A stretch of 64,000 nucleotides of DNA, from assembly GCF_040712315.1 (NCBI RefSeq), contig NC_134022.1, positions 1,116,001-1,180,000 of the forward strand, in the 5' to 3' direction. The first letter of the stretch is position 1, and each line of letters starts with the position of its first letter. A program made the position numbers and the translations under genes. The DNA is from Castanea sativa. Taxonomy: Eukaryota; Streptophyta; Magnoliopsida; Fagales; Fagaceae. This document shows positions 10,765 to 20,702 of this stretch, piece by piece. Below the pieces are notes generated by a model. The model worked only from the letters and a program-made list of their open reading frames with translations. It was not told where the DNA came from and did no database searches.

Positions 10765-10960
10765 TTTGTACTTTCACATGTTTACTATGTTTTGAGATGC
10801 GTCTAGATTTAGCAACATGTGCAACGATTTGGGGTAGAATGTGTAACAACTAACAAGTGCATTCTGCACCTTTGTTTTCATGATTTCGCATCTTACGATT
10901 ATCGGTCAAAGTTACCAGGTACTTGACAACGGGTTTCGCTTATTGGAGACTTGGAGTAGA
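10765..10960 (+). repeat. Relic of NLR 5' flanking DNA (copy 1)
   Basis: The motif run TTTTGAGATGCGTYTAGATT, AGCAACATGTG, AGAATGTGTAACAA and GCACCTTTGTTTTCA is shared with 14,545-14,640 and with 20,320-20,410. The last lies just upstream of the NLR gene at 20,703. No NLR coding sequence remains here. Copy B equivalent: about 46,555-46,725. Confidence 0.6.
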
Positions 10961-11700
10961 TGGTGAAATAGTCTAAGCTTGTTCAAGTTATTTTATATAT
11001 ATTTTATGTATACAGATTCTATATTTTGTTTGGAAATTTTTTTACCTCCAAACCACCTTCTTGGAAAATTCCTACAATGCAATATTCCTCCAATCCATTG
11101 CATAACTATTAATAAAACCATCAACATATGCTTTTAGTCACATGGACCTATCAAATCGTATTATTCAAAAAATAAAAATAAAAAATCCTATCATTATCAA
11201 ATTATAGATCTTTGAAGCAATATTGTAACAGGAATGTTACTGAAGTTTAGCACTAGTATTGGTGAAGGCAAATTTCTAAAATTCTAAATTTAGTAACTAA
11301 ATATAATAGAAGTGGACTGCATCGGTGGGGGGAAAGTTAAAATTTTTGGCCGTTGAGCTACATTGCACAGCCATTTTTGCCAGTGCATTGCAGCTCAGAT
11401 GATAAAAAAAACAGTATTTTATTAGCTCCCCACTGAAGCTCAAATCACGTACTAGATACCTGCTGGTTGCCTCTTTTTATTTTTTTTTTGCTTTTGCTTT
11501 CCTGGGCCATGTGTGTGTGTGATAGTGCCTTTTCTTTTCTTTTCATCTTTCTTTCTTTTCCTTTTTGGTTTAACTAGAGGCGATTTTTTTTTTTTAACTT
11601 ATTTTTTTCTGGGCATGATTTAAAAAGAAAATAAACTTTTGTTTTTGCTTTCCTTTTGGTTGTGGACTTGTGGTTGTGGTTTTTTTTTTTTTTAATTGGG
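10961..11700. other. AT-rich spacer
   Basis: No gene. It contains T-rich and TTTTC-rich tracts (about 11,470-11,700). Copy B (46,726-47,480) lacks part of the poly-T/GTGG stretch near 11,680-11,715. Confidence 0.5.
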
Positions 11701-11792
11701 GTTGTGGTTGTTGTTTATTGTAGTGTACATATTATTTTATTGTGTTATTTATATTATTTTAATGTGTTGAATGCTAAAATAAAACCATTGAT

Positions 11793-12966
11793 AAATTGCA
11801 AATTATACTTCTGAAGTTTAGGGTTGATTGGATTTTACACTCCAAAGTTTCAAAATTTTAATTTTACACCCTGAAGTTGGTTCCATTAGTAATTCACTCT
11901 TTATGGTTAATTTCTACTATTAAGTGACACATCATCCTGCTGATGTGTTTTATTTTTGCCAAACCAGCCCCAAAACTACGTCGTTTTAGGGATGACCAAG
12001 CAAAGAGCTAGTATGCATCAAAATTACGTCGTTTTAGGCCTAAACTTAAAACAAAATTCTCTAGCTTAAACGACACAGTTTAAGCCAAATTCCTAAAATC
12101 TAAAAACAAAACCTCACAACAAAAAACTCAGAGTTCCCACAAACTAAAACCTCAAGAACCCAAACCCCTCATCCCGCCGGCGGCAGGGGCAGCGGCGAAA
12201 CTTTGGTCCTGCAAGAACCTAGTGTATCTGCCCACATCGCAAGCCATGCAATGCCTCACTAAATTAGAATCATTGTTTATCCATCTTTGTCCCAAATTAG
12301 AGGAAAGATGCCCAAAGGATAGCGAGGTAGAGTGGTCCAAAATTGCCCATATTTAATATATCCACATCCATTGAGCAATAAGTTTAGTCATACCTCAAAT
12401 CCTCTTCTTTAGTTTTCTCAATTTCTCTAATACCCTATATTTTTAATTGCCCCTAGTTTCTTCCTTTCTTTCTTCAATTTTCCCTTAATATGTTTCTTGG
12501 CACTATGAAGAAGTAATAAATCTCATGGAATTTCAGTCCAATCCCTGGAAATTGAAAATCGATGGGGAATATTTTATATCAAATGGTTGTTGCGCAGATT
12601 TCATATGTGAACCCAGACCCAAACCTCCCTAGCTCTGATTTCACGTGTGAACTTAGACAATGACTATGGAAAACTAAATAATGTTCATGGTTTTTGTTTT
12701 CAGATTTTAGGAATTTGGCTTAAACTTTGTTGTTTAGGCTAGAGAATTTTGTTTGAAGTTTAAAGTTTAGGCCTAAAATGACGTAGTTCTGATGCATGCT
12801 AGCTCTTCGCTTGGCCATCCTTAAAACAACGTAGTTTTGAGGCTGATTTGGGGGGTAAATAGCTAACAGAACCAAACTTTAGGTAGTAAAATCAAGTTTT
12901 TGAAAATTTTGGGGTGTAAAATACAATCAACTCCAAATTTCAAGGGTGTAATTTGCAATTTAACCT
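11793..12966. mobile_element. Foldback/Mutator-like element carrying NLR sequence
   Basis: Long inverted arms lie at 11,793-12,118 and about 12,689-12,966. The outer ends read AAATTGCAAATTA and its inverse, and the arms share many words including AACTACGT, GTTTTAGG and AAATTCCTAAAATCT. The left arm carries about 50-60 extra bp. Flanks AAAACCATTGAT (11,781-11,792) and AAAACTATTGAT (12,967-12,978) fit a target duplication of about 9 bp, as in the Mutator superfamily. No transposase is present. The interior (12,119-12,688) is foreign and contains the 3' end of an NLR gene. Copy B: 47,562-59,755, split by an 11-kb gypsy element. Confidence 0.8.
12170..12346 (+). pseudogene. Captured NLR C-terminal LRR fragment
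   Basis: The plus frame running through 12,222 encodes YLPTSQAMQCLTKLESL and then CPKLEERCPKD, followed by EWSKIAHI and a stop. This is the conserved C-terminus of CC-NB-LRR proteins (usual form: CPxLExRCxxxxGxDWxKIxHIP). Upstream residues KNLVYLP fit the preceding LRR strand. Downstream, 12,347-12,540 resembles NLR 3'UTR with a pyrimidine tract and CCCCTAG acceptor-like site. The fragment sits entirely inside the foldback element, so it was captured. Only about 50 residues are readable. Confidence 0.8.
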
Positions 12967-13075
12967 AAAACTATTGATATTGGGTGTTTTGTAAAGTGAT
13001 GTGATAAAATAGATAAAGTAGCTTTTTGTGGTGCCAAAACCTAAAATTTTTGAACCACTAATGCTGATGCTCTAA

Positions 13076-13490
13076 CCCACACTTCATTTGGTAACTTTTT
13101 TCCCTTAAATTAAAGCTATTTAATACTCGAAATAGTAAAATTTGATTCCATTTATGTCGAATGAGAAAATTAGAGAAGAACAAAACTAAAAGCTCTCTAA
13201 CTTTGCCCCAAATTTAATTTAGTACTTTTAATTTATTCATTTCAATCTTACAAATTTTATATAGGTGTGCATTTCACAAAAAAAATTAAGCATTTTACTT
13301 TTTGGACAAAATTAGAGGGTGCAATTTGTAATTTAACAAAAAAGATGGCAAGGGAGAGATTGGACAATTTTCTATCCTTTTCATTTTATATTTACTAATT
13401 TCAAAATTTTCAATAAAACAATTAATTTTTTTTGTTGATAATTTCATAATATAATAAGGAGGAGGGATTTGAATCTTATTTCTCCTAATA
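13076..13490. other. AT-rich spacer
   Basis: No gene. A minus-strand frame of 68 codons here is Lys/Ile-rich and unsupported. Copy B equivalent: 59,865-60,280. Confidence 0.5.
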
Positions 13491-13499
13491 TTAGGACAC

Positions 13500-14770
13500 A
13501 TTTTGTTTGGGATTTTTTATCAAGCGTTAGAGAGAATCTTACCCCCCAAAAAACTTTGTTCATTAATGATGATGCCAAAAATCGTCAGTAAGCTACATGG
13601 TCCTCATGTACTCCAAGCAAGACCTGCACAACACACAAAGGGAAGAAGAACATTTGAAGAGTACCAGTATGGTACCAGCCAAATACCCTTTGACGGTCAA
13701 GTTAGAGAATTTCTCACAACTCTAGAATGCCAGAGCTGGGTGAATTATGCGTATCTTGATTTGTGAGAGCTTTGGGGTTTTTATAGTAGTGTAGAGTTGA
13801 CATCTATTCCTTGGCGAAGAAGATCTTTCATTATAGAGAAGATTTTTATTAACGCACGTATCTTTATGAGACTCTTTCCTTGTAGAGACCTTCTCAATTA
13901 AGGCTATTCGTGGGGCACAAGATGTTTCCATTTATACCATTTCGTGGAGTCCAAGCAATGCCATATTGGGCCCGTCAGGAGCTTCTTTGTCCCCGTCAGC
14001 TTTTCATCTCGTCTGGACGCTTAAGCCGTTAGGTCCAAGAAACCGTTTGTGAAGGAGAAGAGTTGATGGGTCAAGCTCAGAGTCGTCGGCTTTTGGGTGT
14101 GTACACGCCATTTTATCAAATGTATGACATGACTGACAAGTCTAGTAAAGACGATGTACCTATCTTTTCTTTCCAGAAATTACCCTGATCAATTAAAATG
14201 ATAAGGTATAAATAACATGTACATATTTTCCTAGATATATATAAGCAAAACCTCACTATTTATAATTTGTCATGGAATAATGGCCAAGTGTACCTACATT
14301 TTCTTATTTTCACAAATTCCAGGCACCAGTCAAAGTCACCAATTGAGACAAAAATATGGGTTAAGCCAGCGTTCCTTAGGTATTAAATCACAGACTAAGT
14401 AAGACTATTTAAAAGAGCAGGAACCCAAAATATTTTAAACTAATACAAAAACATTGAATTAAACAAGAGCCACTAATAACAACCCATGTTATGCGTAAGT
14501 TTTTCAACATTGGTCATACATATGACCAAAAAATATTGTGTGTTTATTATATGTTTTGAGATGCGTTTAGATTCAGCAACATGTGAAATTTGTCGCAGAA
14601 TGTGTAACAATTGCACTGTGCACCATGTTCTTGACCAAGCCTAATAGACTAATAGACTAGCTATTATAAGGTGCATTAGGCCTAAGGTAATTTGAATTCG
14701 ATACATAATGAATTGAATTAATGACAACCAGCAAAGACAACCCATGTGATGCTTTTGGTTTTCGAGAACA
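13500..14770 (+). repeat. Relic of NLR 5' flanking DNA (copy 2), interrupted
   Basis: Both ends match the NLR upstream region at about 19,850-20,480: AGTCTTACCCC..., AAAATGATAAGG, TATAATTTGTCATGG, CACCAGTCAAAGTCACCAA, GAGATGCGTTTAGATTCAGC. The middle (about 13,575-14,190) is an insertion absent from the 19.9-kb paralogue. The NLR gene expected after about 14,770 is gone. Copy B: about 60,290-61,560. Confidence 0.65.
13575..14190. mobile_element. Unclassified insertion, LTR-like
   Basis: This is a GC-richer block within the duplicated NLR flank. It contains GGGCCCGTCAGGAGC, CCCCGTCAGC and CGTCTGGACGC and ends near GGGTGTGTACA (14,107), which could be an LTR terminus read on the minus strand. 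No coding frame was found. The boundaries are estimated from the uninterrupted paralogue near 19.9 kb. Confidence 0.35.
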
Positions 14771-15635
14771 GATCGAACAGAGTTACATGTGATGAATCTT
14801 TATCCTCTCTAAATTTTCTCCCAACGATGAAACAAATCTATAACTAATTGCAAATAGATCTGGAATTAAATAGATGGTGCTAAGCATTTTCTTTGTTTTT
14901 TGAAGAGTAAGCACAAACTATTTTACAATATTTTTACAAATTATTGTAGTGGATTCATGGGTAACTTCTTATCGGTTTTCATCAGTACCTACCATTAACA
15001 TTACTTTTTCATTTACCAATAACTACTTATCACATTAGCAGTTTGTAAAATTTTTTGTAAAAAAATTTATATCTATAGCATTTTCCTTTTTTTGAAAGGT
15101 TGAAACTTGAAATTGCCTCTCTTTCTCTCTCTCTCTCACTCTCTTACTCTTTTTCCCCTCTTTTTTTTTTTGCAAAACTTTGAGGACAAATTAATTTGGA
15201 ATTGGAAGTGATAGGGACAATTAATTTTATTATTTAAAGAAGTTGTAGAGACATAAGGGGACGAATCATAATTGCAAATAATTTTGGAATTGAAAGGTGG
15301 AACTTTCCATTTATTTCTTTTTCCCTTTTTTTTTACAATAAAAGATGGAGAACTTTATTTCTCACAATAAATATAGTTACAAAAATAACAAAGATTGAGA
15401 CCTTGACCATTAGGTACAAGAAAAATATAGTTACAAAAGAGCAAAAGGAGGAGTGTAAGGAGAAAGGCGCATGAATTTATTTATTTATGTTACCATTTGT
15501 TTGTTTAGTTACCATCTGTAAAAGGAGTAGTGCAATGTGAAAGACAAATATAGTTACCATTTGTTTGTTTATGTTCTATTATTCTTCTTTTTTTCTTTTT
15601 CTTTTTTGTTGAGAAGATTATGTTCTATTATTCTC
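14771..15635. other. Spacer with CT and poly-T tracts
   Basis: No gene. It contains a CTCTCTCTC tract at about 15,116-15,147, a duplicated TATAGTTACAAAA phrase (15,372 and 15,426) and repeated GTTACCATTTGTTTGTTT phrases (15,489 and 15,553). Copy B: 61,561-62,420. Confidence 0.5.
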
Positions 15636-15670
<35 letters not shown>

Positions 15671-16585
15671 ATTAATAAGAGGATTCCCTTGTTTCGTCTT
15701 CAATTTTTGGCATACCAAAATATTTTCATACAAATTTTGAAATAACATACTCTTTAGTTTAATTTTTTTCCTACAAAAAAGCAAAAGAGGTTAAACAATA
15801 ATACTACCTCACATACAACCCCCTCAAAAAAAAAAAAAATCTCACATACAAAAGGAAAAAAAAAAATCGTTATTTTCTCCACCCATTTGTATTCAAATGT
15901 CTGATTCCTCCTATAAAATAAAAAATTCAGATTCCTATTTGTATTTGTTATCTATTTAAATTCAAATACTTCAATTATCTTTATCAAAAAAAAAAAAACA
16001 AAATTATTTCCAAAAAAAAAAAAAACTCATTACCTCACATAAAACTACTCATTCTTCAAATGTTTTTTACTTATCACAATTCTTATTCCAATCAATAAAT
16101 TCAAATGTCTCATTGGGTTTCAACTTCTTATGGTTCTCTATCTCATTTCTAAACATTATTCCACATTACTTTACCTCCTTTTTAAAAAAATTAAATAAAT
16201 ACACACGGTTATTTATATATCACTTTTAAGCATTATATATAACATTAAAAAAAACAAAAACAAAAAATATTATTGCATGCGCAAAACGTGTGTATTGAGT
16301 CTAGTACTATTAATAACATGATTCCTTGTTTCGATTTCATCATTTTGCATACTAAAATATTTTCATACAAATTCTTAAACTCTCTAAAATACCTCTATTT
16401 TAAATAATTTTAAACTTAAAAACACAAATAGGAGATTAATTTACTTTTTTTTTTAAAAGTTCATAAATTTTAAGCTTTTTCCTTTCTCATGTACAAATAA
16501 CTAATTAGAAAAAAAAAATACTCGTAGAAAGATCCTAAAAATTAGGACACTATCTCTATCTCATTTTTAAATAAAATGACACTAA

Positions 16586-16875
16586 GAGCATTTACATCAG
16601 TCTCCTCAAATATTTAGCTAAACTAATAAAAATAAAAAAAACTCTACTTTTGCTAGTTTAGCTATCTATTATTTTCATACACATACATCAATCTTAATAC
16701 TTTACTAACATTGAAATTTAATGTAGTAAAGATAAAGGCTTACTACATATAGAGATGAGATTATCCTCTTTAAAAACTTTAGTTAATTTAGTGAGGCTGA
16801 TGCACGCTTGTTTTGTTTAAGTTTAGATAAATTTTTGCTAAAATATTAAATTGATGAGACTGATGTGATTGCTCT
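16586..16875. mobile_element. MITE nested in a Helitron copy
   Basis: The ends GAGCATTTACATCAGTCTC and, inverted, GAGCAATCACATCAGTCTC define a roughly 290-bp element with long imperfect terminal inverted repeats and no coding capacity. Copy B carries the same element at about 63,385-63,675. Confidence 0.7.
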
Positions 16876-17077
16876 AAACCCAAAAAATAAAAAAGAGCCT
16901 CATCTCACGTGCAAAGCATGTGTGATGAGGCTAGTCTTACTATTAATAACATGATTCTTTGTTTGAGTTTCATCATTTTGCGTACTAAAATATCCTCAAA
17001 AAATTTTAAAACTCTCTGAAATATAACTATTTTTTAGTTAAATAATTTTAAATTAAAAAACACAGGTTAAACATTAT

Positions 17078-17768
17078 TATGGGGAGTAAAAGGACCCAAA
17101 TGGGCATATGGGCCTTTGGACTGTAGCATGGAGGACCGACCTGCTCCAGAATTAAACTCTACGAATTGGCCCATACGCCTAGGATTCGAGGGTACAGCCG
17201 AGGGCGAGCTTCTCCTCGGACAGATCCAAGAGAACTCAAGACTTCATTATGAAGGTCAAGGCACAACTCTAGAAAGACTAATGGTTAAAGGGGGACACCC
17301 TGAACCTTCTAGATGCACCAGTGTTAAAGAAAATATCAAGGGCAAAGGCTGCCACCTCCGCATTAAAGGCTCTGCACCTACCTCCCTGGCCGCATTGATG
17401 GGGAAGTGACCCTTAAACAGTAGGGCTGAAACTTCTAGTCACTGTCCAAAAAGTATCAGGGAAGGAAGTATTTAAGGGGGGTGGAGGCCAGAGAGAAGGG
17501 GATCGACAACAAAGAAAGAAACTAAGTATTGTAACTTTTAAGTAAGAAATAGAAATAATACAGAAGTAGTCCTCGGCTTACGTCCGAGGAGGCCTATTTA
17601 CAATTATCTTTTGTTATTTACATGTGTTTGTAACTCTTAGCCCGTTATCAAGTTCTCAGCACTTCTAATCTAGGTTCCAAGTCCACGCTCTACAAATATT
17701 ATTGTCTAAGGCTCATTGGGCCTGAGCCCGTAGTTGTCTTTGGGTCCAGGTGCAATTGTGCACTTACA
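17078..17768 (+). repeat. Solo LTR of the 11-kb gypsy family, copy A only
   Basis: The 691-bp block starts TATGGGGAGTAAAAGGACCC and ends GTGCACTTACA, matching the LTRs at 48,556 and 58,814. Perfect 5-bp duplications ATTAT flank it (17,073-17,077 and 17,769-17,773). Copy B has the uninterrupted site near 63,877 (AACATTATAATATTG). The flanked single LTR implies insertion followed by LTR-LTR recombination. Confidence 0.92.
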
Positions 17769-18099
17769 ATTATAATATTGAACAAAAAATTAATAATAAA
17801 GAGCATTATTGTATGTGCAAAGTGCCTATGATGAGTCTAGTACACTAATAATAGAATTTTCTGTTTGGATTTCAACATTTTACATACTAAAATACCCTTA
17901 TATAAATTCTTAAACTCTCTAAAATGCCCATATCTTTTAGTTAGATAATTTTAAATTAAAAACACAAACAGGTTAAAACAACAGTTTACTTTTCTTTTTC
18001 TTTTTTTAAAGTTTATTAGTTTTAGACTTTTTTCCTTTCTTATGTACAAATAACTAATTACGAAAAAAAGAACGGAGAAAGATTTTAACAAATTCTACT

Positions 18100-19282
18100 T
18101 CAACCCAAAAAAACAAAGTAATAAAATAAACCCATATGCATGTGTGGCCAATAATTGTCCACATTGGAAGCTACAGTTTGCTAAGATTACAAAACAAAAC
18201 AAAGGCATTCAGCTGCATTGATATAAAAACATGACCCCTGTTGCACTTTGAAAGCTCAGATTTGTGTGAATACACAAGAACTTGTTTAGATCTCAAATTA
18301 AAAGATTACGGCTCGGTTGATTTTACTTTAACTTAAACTAAGTGCAAAATTTAGTAAATGCGAGCGAACAAACAATAAAGTTACTTGAAGCCATATTCTT
18401 CAAACCACAACAGTAAAATGAAAGCTAAAAGAGTAGGAAAGAGAAATGCAAATACAAGATAACAAGTTGATGTGTTGTCGAAGAGGAAACTGAAGAACTC
18501 GGCAAAAAGCCTCTCCGCTGCCCTCCAAGCGGTAAATCGATGCACTAGACAATAAGTTGAGATACAAGAATAGCAAGAGACCCTTCAAGCCTAATCTACC
18601 CCTCCAAGCTCCAACTCTAACAAGGCTACTTAGAACTGTGTCTTGTTTAACTTTCTGGATCTCGCAATGCGCCCAATTGCATCCGACAAAGTTTGGCTTC
18701 TTCCAATGCTTCCCAGCAGCACTAAAACCTCACTTATCATTCAAATTGGGTGTGATAAGTGTTTGAGCTATCAACCTCTCAAGGATATGGATATGGATAT
18801 GGATATAGATATGAAGAGGTAGGAGTTGAGGAAAATTACAATGGATTGTGTAGAGGATTATGGGTATGACAATCTTTATCTCTCAAGGGTTATGGCTATG
18901 GTTTCTCTCCAAAAAACACTCATTTCAATATGTGGGTAATGTGGGTATATATAGTGTGGGTAGAGACATAATGTATCAGATATGACAAAATAGCAAAACA
19001 GAATGTTTCGCTGAGCGCATGGCTTCACTTCGTGGGAAGGCTTCTCGTGAGCTACCCGTGAAAACTCCTTTGATCTTCAATATTGCCTTGAGTCTTCACA
19101 CTTTCTCTCACACATAACCCTTACAAAGAAATCCCACATAAAATATAGGGTACATAAGATTGAATAAAATTACAATAAAATTTGGCATGGAATTAAAGCC
19201 AACACAAAATAGTTGTAAATCACAACTTTACATAGTTTGAAATACTTGCAAAGCTATAGAACATTAGGGACAAAACTCAGGT
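18100..19282. other. Uncharacterised filler of the last Helitron
   Basis: No supportable reading frame. GC content is higher around 18,470-18,760 (CTCTCCGCTGCCCTCCAAGC), as in degenerate retroelement or captured sequence. A (GGATAT)4 microsatellite lies at about 18,783-18,810. It cannot be assigned. Confidence 0.4.
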
Positions 19283-19289
19283 ACAATAC

Positions 19290-19423
19290 CTTAGGTGCAG
19301 TTCCTTAGGTTCCTCTCTTAAGATTCTGTCATATGGATACTTAACTAAAAAATAAAGTTTCATACTATGAGAAAAAATCCACATGACAGAATCTTAAAAG
19401 GGGAACCTAAGCCTTGCCCAAAC
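19290..19423. repeat. Foldback MITE
   Basis: Inverted arms CCTTAGGTTCCTCTCTTAAG...ATTCTGTCATATGGA (about 19,310-19,338) and TCCACATGACAGAATCTTAA...GGAACCTAAG (about 19,378-19,411) enclose a 39-bp AT-rich loop. No coding sequence. Confidence 0.65.
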
Positions 19424-19980
19424 ATTAGAACCCCATGCTTTTAACATTATTAATTATTATTCAAAATTACACCTAAACCCATTGATCCACACATCCACAC
19501 TATTTATATCTCGTTTTTAAACATGATGACACTAAACCCAAAACAAAATAAAAATTACCTTCATTGCACATGCAAAACACATGTGATGAAGCTAGTTTAT
19601 ATATAGTATTTTTTTTTTTTAAAGAATATATATAGTGATAATACGGTTGCAACTATCTAAATTCTTTTAGTTATTTTTAATTTAATAGTGTTACTTATGA
19701 ATTTATTCTATTTACGTTTTAATTACTTATTAAATTAATAATCATTTCCACACACAAAATTAATAATTATTTCATAACAGCTTCTTTTTTTTTTTTTTTT
19801 TGATGGGGAATTTCATAACAGCTTTGTTTTCGCTTTTGTTTGGTATTTTTTTTCTGTTATTGAGAGAGGGAAAGAGAGTCTTACCCCAAAAAAATTGTCT
19901 TTACTCATTAAAATGATAAGGAATTAAGAATAAATCTAGAGTCCAGAGTCCAGATTGCTCATTCGATAAAATGTAGATAT

Positions 19981-19986
<6 letters not shown>

Positions 19987-20024
<38 letters not shown>
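19987..20024. repeat. (AT)n microsatellite
   Basis: About 19 AT repeats directly before the NLR flank homology. Similar tracts occur at 15,641-15,666 and, expanded, at about 62,424-62,472 in copy B. Confidence 0.9.
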
Positions 20025-20027
<3 letters not shown>

Positions 20028-20702
20028 CAAACCTCTCTACCTATAATTTGTCATGGGATAATGACCAAGAGCATCTACATTTTCTTATTTTCACAAATTC
20101 CAATCACCAGTCAAAGTCACCAAGTATGAAATTGCAGACTAAGTAAGACTATTTAAAGGAGCATTAACCCAAAACTAATTTAAACTAATACAAATACATT
20201 GAACTAAAACGAGAGCCACTGACAACGACCAATGTTATGCGTTAGTTTTTTAACATTAGTCATACATGGCCAAATGGGCATCTTACCGTTGAGACAAAAA
20301 CGATTGTTTGTTTACCTTAATATATGTTTTGAGATGCGTTTAGATTCAGCAACATGTGCAATTTGTCGTAGAATGTGTATCAAGTGCACGCTGCACCTTT
20401 GTTTTCAAGACTACTATAACATGCATTATCCCAAAAGTAATTTGAATTAATACATAATGAATTGAATTAGTGAGAGCCAGCAAAGAAAACCCATGTGATG
20501 AATTGAATCTTACCATTATGCCCAAAGTAATGTTTAATATTATATGATCACAACGGTACTTGCAACTTGCTAGCATTCTAACTAAATTGGCCAATCTGCC
20601 TAGGCCATTCTCCTCACAAACAATTGTTCTCATTTTGCCTCCCTTTTAACTGAGTTCACTGTAACCGTTTAGCATTCATTCACCTGCTACTACTAGCGTG
20701 CA
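20025..20702 (+). promoter_or_regulatory. 5' flank of the NLR gene
   Basis: Upstream DNA of the NLR. It is paralogous to 14,230-14,770 and partly to 10,765-10,960, which identifies it as a duplicated promoter-proximal module. No confident TATA box. Confidence 0.5.

Larger units (their letters stand above)
11701..13075. mobile_element. MITE interrupted by the foldback element
   Basis: The left part (about 11,701-11,792) and right part (12,967-13,075, ending ACCACTAATGCTGATGCTCT) join logically into one AT-rich MITE-like sequence once the foldback element between them is removed. The AAAACYATTGAT duplication marks the insertion point. Confidence 0.45.
1..17895. repeat. Segmental direct duplication, copy A
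   Basis: This stretch aligns collinearly with 35,648 onward. Matched landmarks are the P450 start (4,653 and 40,318), the hAT element (7,095 and 42,838) and the foldback element (11,793 and 47,562). Hand counts give about 17 substitutions in 1.43 kb of P450 exon and about 16 in the 1.2-kb hAT element, so about 1.2-1.3%. Copy A uniquely has a solo LTR at 17,078 and a 71-bp deletion in its P450. The left edge lies outside the window. An uncollapsed-haplotype assembly artefact is possible. Confidence 0.95.
15640..19595 (+). mobile_element. Helitron-type cluster with four 3' termini
   Basis: Four hairpin-plus-CTAG ends occur in the same orientation, with CTAG ending at 16,304, 16,934, 17,840 and 19,595. 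The second is clearest: CCTCATCTCACGTGC / GCATGTGTGATGAGG followed by CTAGT. After each of the first three ends the sequence restarts with TA(C)TATTAATA and a shared body (TTGTTT...TCATTTTGCATACTAAAATA...CTCTCTRAAATA). Plant Helitrons end in a hairpin followed by CTRR. No Rep/helicase is present, so these are non-autonomous, stacked copies. Their 5' limits are not resolved. Confidence 0.65.

Noticed and set aside
13295..13501. 68-codon minus-strand frame conserved in copy B
   Set aside because: Lys/Ile-rich AT-driven frame with no homology; conservation explained by duplication.
17116..17409. 97-codon open frame
   Set aside because: Lies wholly within a solo LTR; no coding role expected.
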